From Gammaproteobacteria bacterium (GTDB taxonomy: Bacteria > Pseudomonadota > Gammaproteobacteria > Pseudomonadales > Cellvibrionaceae): DNA of 64,000 nt. The stretch spans positions 1-64,000 of the forward strand of contig SEBV01000008.1 of NCBI GenBank assembly GCA_004172865.1, in the 5' to 3' direction. The position numbers were made by a program, and so were the translations under genes. The notes beneath the pieces are model-generated. The model worked only from the letters and a program-made list of their open reading frames with translations, was not told where the DNA came from and did no database searches. Below are positions 31,180-38,941 of this stretch, in pieces. Positions within the stretch are counted from its first letter, which is position 1. Every line of letters starts with the position of its first letter.

Positions 31180-31593
31180 TTATTGGCCGGGTTCGCTGAT
31201 AAAACCTAACTTTAAAATCCCGGCGCGCTGAACGCTCGCCATCACCCGCATAACATGCTCGTACTCAACCTTGCGGTCGCCGCGGATATGGATTTCTGGT
31301 TGCGGTTGCTTAGCTGCTTCCAGGGCTAAACGCTGCTGCAATTCTTCTTCAGTCACATCGCTTTCGTTCCAGTGAATTTTTCCATCGGTGGTGATGGATA
31401 AATTAATGGTTTCTGGCTTCACATCGTTCACAGTATTATCAGCGCGCGGCAAATCCACTTTTACCGAATGGGTAATAACCGGTACGGCGATGATAAAAAT
31501 AATCAGTAATACCAACATAACGTCTACAAGAGGCGTCATGTTGATGTCGCTCATCGAACCTTTGTCTTCTTCAAAATCTCCGCCGAAAGCCAT
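31180..31593 (-). CDS. exbD: biopolymer transport protein ExbD
   Basis: MSDINMTPLVDVMLVLLIIFIIAVPVITHSVKVDLPRA. Confidence 0.95.
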   Translation of the reverse strand: MAFGGDFEEDKGSMSDINMTPLVDVMLVLLIIFIIAVPVITHSVKVDLPRADNTVNDVKPETINLSITTDGKIHWNESDVTEEELQQRLALEAAKQPQPEIHIRGDRKVEYEHVMRVMASVQRAGILKLGFISEPGQ

Positions 31594-31604
31594 AAGGTTT
31601 CTCC

Positions 31605-32345
31605 TTATTCAGACTGCGCGCTTTTGCGCGGAATATTTTTAAGAACAATGTGGCTCGCATTTTTGCTACTGGCTGGTGGTGCGCCAGTCAGAAAGTAGGC
31701 ATGCAATTGGTGGGCGAAACGGTTTAATTTACTGCTGATGGTGCGATTGCCACGGTTGATCGCGTTGTAGCCCAACACGGCAGGAATAGCTACCACTAAG
31801 CCGAAGGCGGTCATGATCAAGGCTTCGCCCACGGGACCGGCGATTTTATCAATACTGGCAGAGCCGTTCAGGCCGATGCTAACCAAGGCATGATAAATGC
31901 CCCATACGGTGCCGAATAATCCTACGAAAGGCGCCGTTGAACCTACAGACGCAAGTAACGCTAGACCGCGTTGAAGTCTGTCAGTGCTGTGATCAATAGA
32001 GTCTTTAAGGCAAGAGGTTAACCAGTCTGATAGTGGCAAATTACCGTGCAAATCTGTTTTGTGGTTTTGATGATGATCAAGCGCAGCCTGGCCTTCTTCC
32101 GCAAGGTGGCGGTAAGGGTTTTCACTGCGATCTGTACCCAATACATGCAAACCCTCGGCAAAGCTTTGCGCATGCCAGAAATCAGACAATGCGCTGTTGG
32201 CTTTACGCAAACGCAATAAACCCCAGCTGCGCAGTACTATCACAAACCAGCTGGAGATCGACATAAGCAATAGAATAATTGCAACAGTCTTAATGATCGC
32301 GTCGCCTTGCAACCAAATGGACGATATACCATAGGGTGAATTCAT
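31605..32345 (-). CDS. exbB: MotA/TolQ/ExbB proton channel
   Basis: LALLASVGSTAPFVGLFGTVWGIYHALVSIG...GEALIMTAFGLVVAIPAVLGYN. Confidence 0.95.
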   Translation of the reverse strand: MNSPYGISSIWLQGDAIIKTVAIILLLMSISSWFVIVLRSWGLLRLRKANSALSDFWHAQSFAEGLHVLGTDRSENPYRHLAEEGQAALDHHQNHKTDLHGNLPLSDWLTSCLKDSIDHSTDRLQRGLALLASVGSTAPFVGLFGTVWGIYHALVSIGLNGSASIDKIAGPVGEALIMTAFGLVVAIPAVLGYNAINRGNRTISSKLNRFAHQLHAYFLTGAPPASSKNASHIVLKNIPRKSAQSE

Positions 32346-32380
32346 AAATGCCTCATCAACAATTCAAATATTAAAAATAC

Positions 32381-32995
32381 CTAGCGATTAAGCGAAAACT
32401 CAATCGGCAACTCATATACGTAATCTATAGCTTCACCGCCGCGCTTGGCCGGCACAAAATGCCAGTTCTTAACGGCGCGCATTGCGGATTCATCCAAACG
32501 GGGATAGCCGCTGCTTTTTTTTAAGTGTATTTCGCCGAGGCTGCCATCTGCTTTCACCAAGATCTCCAGCAATACTATGCCTTCCTCTCTCAGTTTGCGT
32601 GACGACTGAGGGTAGGCGGGTGCGGGGTTATTGAGATGATTCGCATCGGCCTGAGGCGGGCTTACCGGCGCAGGCGATGGCTCTGCAGGTTTTGGATTTT
32701 CCACGACCTGCGGCGGTATAGGATCAGCTTCCTGAGAAATAGCTCGCTCGGATGGCGGTGCTTTAGGCAGCGGAATTTTTGGTTTAGGCAGCGGCTTTTC
32801 TTGCGGCGGCGGTGGCACTACCGGTTTTTCAGGTTCGGGAATAGGCTCGCTTGCAACAATAACGCCTTGAATCGTTGGAGGTTCGATCAACACAGGCGCA
32901 GATTGAGCTGGCGAATAAATAATGGCTGCCAAGATGCCAAAGTGTGCAATAACCACTAGCAGCAAGGAAGAGGGAACTGAGTATTTAGATTTCAT
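32381..32995 (-). CDS. tonB: TonB energy transducer
   Basis: N-terminal TM, Pro-rich linker, YPQSSRKLREEGIVLLEILVKADGSLGEIHLKKSSGYPRLDESAMRAVKNWHFVPA. Confidence 0.93.
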   Translation of the reverse strand: MKSKYSVPSSLLLVVIAHFGILAAIIYSPAQSAPVLIEPPTIQGVIVASEPIPEPEKPVVPPPPQEKPLPKPKIPLPKAPPSERAISQEADPIPPQVVENPKPAEPSPAPVSPPQADANHLNNPAPAYPQSSRKLREEGIVLLEILVKADGSLGEIHLKKSSGYPRLDESAMRAVKNWHFVPAKRGGEAIDYVYELPIEFSLNR

Positions 32996-33027
32996 CGAAA
33001 AACAACAGCAATCAAAATTGTGATGCA

Positions 33028-33046
33028 AATGATAATGCTTATCATT
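33028..33046. promoter_or_regulatory. Fur box upstream of tonB
   Basis: AATGATAA-tgc-TTATCATT; 15/19 to GATAATGATAATCATTATC by eye. Confidence 0.75.
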
Positions 33047-33221
33047 GTGACGCGCAATCTATTTTAATATTACTGGTAATGAATTGCTGTCAGCTGTACC
33101 GATAAAGGCTGCTTTATCTACAGAATCGTCATCTGCTGCTTCTAACTCCTTTTATCGAATTTTCACTAGTCGTCAAAATTTCCATATCGGCGTGAACTTT
33201 CTCCAAGTCCCACTATCTATT

Positions 33222-33254
33222 AAACGTTATTGATAATAGTTATCAATAACGTTT
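33222..33254. promoter_or_regulatory. 33-bp perfect palindrome with Fur-like core
   Basis: AAACGTTATTGATAA-TAG-TTATCAATAACGTTT, 15-bp arms. Confidence 0.7.
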
Positions 33255-33351
33255 GTAAAATAATTTGGTTGTGCTAGATTGCATTTAATGAGAATTAATC
33301 TTATTTGTAATTTATAAAACCATCATTCAATGTCCCAAAAGGAGCATCGTT

Positions 33352-33612
33352 ATGCGTGAAGCACTTGTGACCCGCGAGGTGAAGTTTGAGGATTTTCAGG
33401 AAGAGCTATTGCACTTTCTGGCACGCCGTTTTGGTTCTATTCCTTTGGCGGAAAGGATTTATAAGGAAATGGAAAAGCGTATTGCCGAGTCGGATATGTT
33501 GGCGCTCGTGGGTAGCCCGAGAGTTTATTTGAGCAGTTACGGTCTATCGCTGGGATTGCAGTTTTTACAGGAAGAGTTGCGTGTTAACCCGCAATACATG
33601 GAGCGTGCTTGA
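33352..33612 (+). CDS. 86-aa protein resembling region 2 of FecI-type ECF sigma factors only
   Basis: FEDFQEELLHFLARRFGSIPLAERIYKEM...SPRVYLSSYGLSLGLQFLQEE; no region 4. Confidence 0.55.
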   Translation: MREALVTREVKFEDFQEELLHFLARRFGSIPLAERIYKEMEKRIAESDMLALVGSPRVYLSSYGLSLGLQFLQEELRVNPQYMERA

Positions 33613-34367
33613 TGGCCCTATCTCTGGACATACGTAAAGCGCTTTGCGCGCGAGCGCATGCACGGCGTCAGTGGCCTGAGATGGGTTTTAATGATCAATC
33701 GGCCAATTTATTAGCGCAATTGCTCGGCATTAACTTGAAGCAACGTTTACCGCTCCAGGATGAGCAAAAAATTATTGAACGCTGCCAATGGTTCGATGAA
33801 CGTTGCCTCGATTTTTTCCAGCGTCACCCGCGTGCGATGTGCATTGAGTTAGGCGCTGGTTTTAGTACGCGTTTTCATCGGCTAAGCGATACCGCTGATT
33901 GGCCAAGGTTTGAATGGGTAGATGTTGATTTACCGCAAGTCACATCTTCCAAGGCAAAGGTTTTGCCTGCTATCGATAATTACCGGCTTGTTAGCGCAGA
34001 CATTATGAATGACAACTGGCTGAGTCAATCAGGTTGGGTTGCTGGTCAACCATTGCTGATTTTAATGGAAGCCGTTTCCACTGAAATAGGTGATGACGCG
34101 ATTCTGAAACTCCTCTATCGCTTACGTCAGGCAGCAGGTAGCGCAGAGGAATTGGAATTGGTATTGGATGTTCGTCAATCGAGCCGCTGGCAAAATTGGT
34201 TGAAAACAATTGCAGTCGCATTCGGTGCTGGTTTTACTTTGCCGATTACAAGTTCAGTTTCCACATTGGAATATTTGGATTATCACATTACTCACCAAAA
34301 AAAATTGCTCGGCAATACGGCGGTGGGATTAGTGATTAATTATAAAAATCAACAGGAGTTGCTATGA
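33612..34367 (+). CDS. class I SAM-dependent methyltransferase, leucine carboxyl methyltransferase-like
   Basis: CIELGAGFSTRFHRL...WVDVDLPQVTSSKAK...LILMEAVSTEIG; TGATG overlap with the upstream ORF. Confidence 0.75.
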   Translation: MALSLDIRKALCARAHARRQWPEMGFNDQSANLLAQLLGINLKQRLPLQDEQKIIERCQWFDERCLDFFQRHPRAMCIELGAGFSTRFHRLSDTADWPRFEWVDVDLPQVTSSKAKVLPAIDNYRLVSADIMNDNWLSQSGWVAGQPLLILMEAVSTEIGDDAILKLLYRLRQAAGSAEELELVLDVRQSSRWQNWLKTIAVAFGAGFTLPITSSVSTLEYLDYHITHQKKLLGNTAVGLVINYKNQQELL

Positions 34368-34876
34368 GCGCACAAGCTTTAGTTGCGGATTTTCAAGATT
34401 CACATTCGGTGCAAACGCTTAATCTTGAATCATGGAAAATAGAAATTAGTGCGGCAAATAATGCATTTATTCATGGTCAACATGCGAATGCGTTTACTCA
34501 TTATCACGCTGCCTTAGAAATAGCTGAAATCGGCGTTGCTGAATTATTGCTTGTACAAAAAGTTGAACTGTTAATAGAAGCCGAACGTCAAGTCGCTGCA
34601 TTAGTTGTTACGAGACATAATCTGGCCGATTTATTTCGGCAAGCAGGTCAGCTCACTGAGGCAGTTAAACATTTGTGCGAAGCACATGAATCACTATTTA
34701 AATTGTTGCATCACGCAAATTCTGATGTGCAAATTTTAGCGCAGCGGCATTCGAGAATTACTTATCAAGAGTTAATGAGTTTCACTCAGCATCATGGGAA
34801 AAACTCTCGCATTCAGCAATCATTATTATTAACAAAATTTGTATGCGAATGTTGTCGTCAAAAAGTATCGCATTAA
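34364..34876 (+). CDS. helical (TPR-like) hypothetical protein
   Basis: ATGA overlap with the upstream gene; helical repeat character (AFIHGQHANAFTHYHAALEIAE, DLFRQAGQLTEAVKHLCEAHESLF). Confidence 0.6.
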   Translation: MSAQALVADFQDSHSVQTLNLESWKIEISAANNAFIHGQHANAFTHYHAALEIAEIGVAELLLVQKVELLIEAERQVAALVVTRHNLADLFRQAGQLTEAVKHLCEAHESLFKLLHHANSDVQILAQRHSRITYQELMSFTQHHGKNSRIQQSLLLTKFVCECCRQKVSH

Positions 34877-34972
34877 TTTAAATTGCTTATTTTTGCAGTG
34901 ACATCTCAGTCAATTTGAAGAATAATATCGCGTGTTCAAAATTATTTTTCATATTCTTCTGAGGGTACACCC

Positions 34973-35428
34973 ATGAATGACGCAGATAAAAAATTAGCAA
35001 TAGAAGGTTTAAACCGCATTATGGAAACCGAATTGGCGGGTGTAGTTAAATACACTCACTATTCGCTTATGGTGTTTGGTTACAATAGAATCCCGATTGT
35101 TTCATGGTTAAAAGGTAATGCTAGCGAGAGTCTCGATCATGCGCATCGCGCAGGAGAGTTATTAACCTTATTGGGTGGCCATCCTTCATTAAAAATTGGT
35201 TCTTTGTTAGAAACTGAAAAACACGACATAGGCGATATTTTGCGTGAAAGCCTTGCGCACGAAAAATCTGCAATCACCTCTTATTATGATTTGTTAAAAA
35301 TTTCTGAAGGTAAATCAATCTTACTTGAAGAATATGCTCGCGAAATGATTGTGCAAGAAGAATTACATCTCGATGAAGTAGACAAAATGTTACGTCGTCC
35401 TGGTGAGATTGCTCCGTTTCAACAATGA
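34973..35428 (+). CDS. bacterioferritin/ferritin-like diiron protein
   Basis: METELAGVVKYTHYSLM, ESLDHAHRAGELLTLLGG, LAHEKSAITSYYDLL, QEELHLDEVDKML. Confidence 0.88.
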   Translation: MNDADKKLAIEGLNRIMETELAGVVKYTHYSLMVFGYNRIPIVSWLKGNASESLDHAHRAGELLTLLGGHPSLKIGSLLETEKHDIGDILRESLAHEKSAITSYYDLLKISEGKSILLEEYAREMIVQEELHLDEVDKMLRRPGEIAPFQQ

Positions 35429-35462
35429 TTTAGTCGATGCATGATAGATAATTTATCGTTCT

Positions 35463-35501
35463 AAAAAAACGGCGTGTATTTTTGATGCACGCCGTTTTTT
35501 T
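35463..35501. terminator. AAAAAAACGGCGTG...CACGCCGTTTTTTT
   Basis: Perfect inverted repeat. Confidence 0.85.
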
Positions 35502-35524
35502 ATCACTGTAAAATCAATAATTAA

Positions 35525-35755
35525 CTATTGTGCTTTCGTGCAGTTGATTATTTCTTTGGTCTTGCTGCAATAAAATTTTGTATTTTTGCAGCTTGCAGTC
35601 CACGCTAGGCCTGAAAAATCGGTTTTCTCAATCGTTATCTCGTCCGGGTGACATCCTATAAGGCCTGATGATTCGAGTTGTGTGGTTCTTTTATATGTTT
35701 CGGCACATCCAGAAATGAGAATTAAAAAAGTTGCTGTGCAGATAGTCGATTTCAT
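35525..35755 (-). CDS. small Cys-containing lipoprotein
   Basis: MKSTICTATFLILISGCAETY lipobox; GCHPDEITIEK...WTASCKNTKFYCS. Confidence 0.65.
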   Translation of the reverse strand: MKSTICTATFLILISGCAETYKRTTQLESSGLIGCHPDEITIEKTDFSGLAWTASCKNTKFYCSKTKEIINCTKAQ

Positions 35756-35813
35756 TTGTATATCCATAAAATTTAAAAGTGAATATTCGATAATATAATT
35801 CAGATTAAATCAA

Positions 35814-36641
35814 TTATTTTTTTAATAAATCTACATAAGTGACATGATCGTTAATCTTATCAATTATTATTCTTACGTTTTCAGGTATTCCATTTTCAAA
35901 GGGTGGTAAGCCAGCTTTTTCTCTGTGTTGAGCCATTTCAAGATAAGTACTTTCTGCATCATTTAATATTTTCTGATTATCTTCTTTGGATAGAGGGTTG
36001 GATTGCCGTAGCACTTTAAGTTGCGTTTTTGAATCAGGGTCGCCGCGTTTTACTCCAACGTAGGCAAATTTATAAGATTCCATTAGCCATAACTTTCGTT
36101 GCTTGAAATCGTGGATTGATCTTCTCTCCATAAGGTTGCTTAAGTCGTTGAGGCTTTTGGTGTAGCCGAGTAGCGATGCTTCATATAAATGTTTTGCTGC
36201 GGTATCCAAAGTTTTTGATGGAAGTTGTCCGGGTCCTTTTAATAATCTAATTGCAAGTAACATATGGGCTTTTGGATCATTTTGATTTGCCAATGCAGTT
36301 AATGTTTCGTCACTCATTGAATCATAGTCGCCAGGCGCACCTCGGTAACCGCGTGGTTCACACCAAGCCACCAAAGTTTCAATTTCGCCTTTGGTTAATC
36401 CGCTATTTGGGTCTATGGCTTCAATGGTTGAATTTTCAGAAGTAGAATTTTCAGTGATTGAATTTAATGGTTTAAATGAGGATTGAGTTTTGTGCTGCAA
36501 GTGTTCGGAAACTGATGAAGCTGTGAATACGTCGTTGCTGTTTTGTTTTTCAGTGTTAAGTAATATTTCTTGTTTTGTTGACAATAAATAGGCAATGATT
36601 GATCCAACAATAAATGTAAATAATCCAATATGTTTTTTCAT
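35814..36641 (-). CDS. hypothetical protein with Sel1-like repeat character
   Basis: N-terminal TM MKKHIGLFTFIVGSIIAYLL; NDPKAHMLLAIRLLKGPG...AAKHLYEASLLGYTKSLNDLSNLM. Confidence 0.6.
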   Translation of the reverse strand: MKKHIGLFTFIVGSIIAYLLSTKQEILLNTEKQNSNDVFTASSVSEHLQHKTQSSFKPLNSITENSTSENSTIEAIDPNSGLTKGEIETLVAWCEPRGYRGAPGDYDSMSDETLTALANQNDPKAHMLLAIRLLKGPGQLPSKTLDTAAKHLYEASLLGYTKSLNDLSNLMERRSIHDFKQRKLWLMESYKFAYVGVKRGDPDSKTQLKVLRQSNPLSKEDNQKILNDAESTYLEMAQHREKAGLPPFENGIPENVRIIIDKINDHVTYVDLLKK

Positions 36642-36663
36642 TTTCTTCCTTAAGACGCGTAAT

Positions 36664-38262
36664 TCAAATTGCCCAAACGCTATCGGATTGGCTGCGAATA
36701 CGGCGCACTGTAATACGTGCGGCGTATACAAATAAAGCGGCCAGCACTAATGCTGCGAGATCTACTGCTGATGTGCTGCGGTGCCACCAAATTCCCAAGT
36801 CGGGAATTATAACCGCGATAAGCGAACTGACGGGAATAGCTAAAGACGCGAACGCGCAGAGATACAAAATCTGTATAGCTGCGCGCCCGGCGCCACGCAA
36901 AAAAGCCCAGGCAACTGCTAATAGAAATACGCTATAATACACCGTTAAATAATTTAAATTAATATTGCCATTTAATAGGTGTAGCCATTTTGCTGCTGCG
37001 AAAGTTGCGCAAACACCTGCTAATGAGCCCAAACAAATTCCTACGGTAGCTGCGGCCATTAAGCGCGTTGCTCGGCGTTGTACTACGGGTTCAACTGCAT
37101 TTTTTTGTAATTTCCGGCGCGATTCAATCCACAGTAAATTGCCGGAATAAAATAAAAACGCGCCGCTTAATCCGAGAAAAAAATAAACCCAGCGAACCAA
37201 ATCACCCCCATAGCTTCCAAAGTGCAATGCGAAAAATGGTGTAATTAATTGGCTCCAAATATTTTGTTTGCCGGGCAACATGCTGTTATTGGTGATATCA
37301 CCACTATAAGGATTAATCATTACAAAACCTGATGTTGCACCTTGCACCATATGCCTTGGGCTTAGGATAGCTGCGCGAACCGTTGCGCGTGAAGTTTCCA
37401 AGCCCATGTAGCGCATTTCAGTGATGGTAAAGTCGGGTGCTTCTTGCTGAAGTTTTTGTAGCAGTGTAGTTACAGGTAATAAATTTTCAATTTTGTAAGT
37501 GTGCTGCGCTTTTGGTGGCGGAGCACCAAACATAGGTTGGTCGCGATAAACGACTTCTGCTAGCGAATCGTAAAATTGATCGTGAAACGCAAACACGATA
37601 ATCGTGAGGCTGATAACAATGTGATAGGGCAGGCTGGCAATGCCGATAACATTGTGAGCATCGAGCCAAAAACGTTTGCGATTTTTACCAGCGCGTAATG
37701 CAAAGAAATCTTTTACTAATGTGGGCAATAATAAAATAAGGCCGGATACCAACGCTAAAAAATAAAGTACAGCTGCAATACCCATTAAATAAGTACCGAG
37801 ATATTCTCCGCCCACTAGCGCAGGAATACCTGCCGTGCGGTGCAACATATCGATAAGTTCAGTTAATAATGATGGAACTCGCTCTTGCAATTGCAATTCG
37901 CCTACACCATTTAGCCACGCGTAGGATTGATTAGTCGTGAGTAATAATTCATGGCCACTTTCTTCAGCGCTCCAGCTTGTGGGCGCTGTGTGTTGTTCGT
38001 TTTGTTCAAGATGCAATACAAATTCGTTGCGAGTTTGTGGATATTTTTTTACGAGTTCGTAAACGAGTTTATCCATATCTGCTGTCGAAGATTTTTGCGC
38101 GACGGAAAAATCTTGCGGTGCGCTCGCCCAACGTTCAAGTGGCTGTTTGAACATGGTTAAGGCGCCTGCAAAAAATCCAATAAATAACAGCATGCCCGCG
38201 GTGATTCCAGCCCAGGTATGTAGCGATTTATAAATGCGGAGAATGTCGGTATGGACTTTCAT
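36664..38262 (-). CDS. PepSY-associated TM-helix protein (iron uptake associated)
   Basis: LHTWAGITAGMLLFIGFFAGALTMFKQPLERW, multiple TM helices, next to a siderophore receptor. Confidence 0.85.
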   Translation of the reverse strand: MKVHTDILRIYKSLHTWAGITAGMLLFIGFFAGALTMFKQPLERWASAPQDFSVAQKSSTADMDKLVYELVKKYPQTRNEFVLHLEQNEQHTAPTSWSAEESGHELLLTTNQSYAWLNGVGELQLQERVPSLLTELIDMLHRTAGIPALVGGEYLGTYLMGIAAVLYFLALVSGLILLLPTLVKDFFALRAGKNRKRFWLDAHNVIGIASLPYHIVISLTIIVFAFHDQFYDSLAEVVYRDQPMFGAPPPKAQHTYKIENLLPVTTLLQKLQQEAPDFTITEMRYMGLETSRATVRAAILSPRHMVQGATSGFVMINPYSGDITNNSMLPGKQNIWSQLITPFFALHFGSYGGDLVRWVYFFLGLSGAFLFYSGNLLWIESRRKLQKNAVEPVVQRRATRLMAAATVGICLGSLAGVCATFAAAKWLHLLNGNINLNYLTVYYSVFLLAVAWAFLRGAGRAAIQILYLCAFASLAIPVSSLIAVIIPDLGIWWHRSTSAVDLAALVLAALFVYAARITVRRIRSQSDSVWAI

Positions 38263-38289
38263 GATCTTCCTTAAATGGCAGCAAGCAGC

Positions 38290-38598
38290 TTAGGTGCAAT
38301 GAATTAAGGGTGCAGCAAATAAAATTGCGTAGGCGATGAGGTTGATACCTGCAAGCCAAAGCAGGGCGCGTAACCCAGTGCGGAATAGGTAGACGAGACT
38401 AAAAATTAGCATCCAGATGGGAGCAATAATCCACATCACAAACTGTACTTTTTGCGGTGCAGCAAGCCCGCTGGGGCCGAACCAGGCGAATAATCCACTT
38501 AGTGCCAGTGCGAGAGTTAATCCCAAAATGACGCCTGCGCAGGTTTTAGTCCACCAATCGGCTTGAATAGGTGATTTCTTCTGAAGGCTGCGGCTCAT
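38290..38598 (-). CDS. DUF3649-type small membrane protein
   Basis: Position between PepSY and DUF3325-like genes; TM pattern. Confidence 0.65.
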   Translation of the reverse strand: MSRSLQKKSPIQADWWTKTCAGVILGLTLALALSGLFAWFGPSGLAAPQKVQFVMWIIAPIWMLIFSLVYLFRTGLRALLWLAGINLIAYAILFAAPLIHCT

Positions 38599-38861
38599 AG
38601 TTTGGGTTTCTTAATGATCAGCGAAAAAAACGGTAGCAAGCTGAAGCTCAACAGATTGATGGTCAGCCACGCAAAAATAGCGGTAATTGTTGTAAACGAA
38701 TAAAGCGCGGCAATTAAGCCCAACGCGAGTAGGAGAAGTGAAATATATCGCCATGGCTTTGCTGGTAGTGGCTCATCTCGCCAACCTTGGTGTGGATGAC
38801 TTAGATAAAGCAGGCCAGTTGCGACGAGAGTCACTAATACAAAAACAAGATTCATTGGCAA
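38595..38861 (-). CDS. DUF3325-type small membrane protein
   Basis: LLYLSHPHQGWRDEPLPAKPWR; overlaps the next gene by 4 bp. Confidence 0.65.
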   Translation of the reverse strand: MPMNLVFVLVTLVATGLLYLSHPHQGWRDEPLPAKPWRYISLLLLALGLIAALYSFTTITAIFAWLTINLLSFSLLPFFSLIIKKPKL

Positions 38862-38872
38862 TTCCTGTAAAC

Positions 38873-38903
38873 CGGGGCTGTAATTAATTCAATTACAGCC
38901 CCG
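38873..38903. terminator. CGGGGCTGTAATT-aattc-AATTACAGCCCCG stem-loop
   Basis: Perfect 13-bp arms downstream of the receptor gene. Confidence 0.55.
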
Positions 38904-38941
38904 TTGGGTTCCTTCTAGTGCTCGCTAAAATTAAAGAGTCA

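Noticed and set aside
32636-32959. 107-aa Arg-rich plus-strand ORF
   Set aside because: Antisense of the Pro-rich linker of tonB
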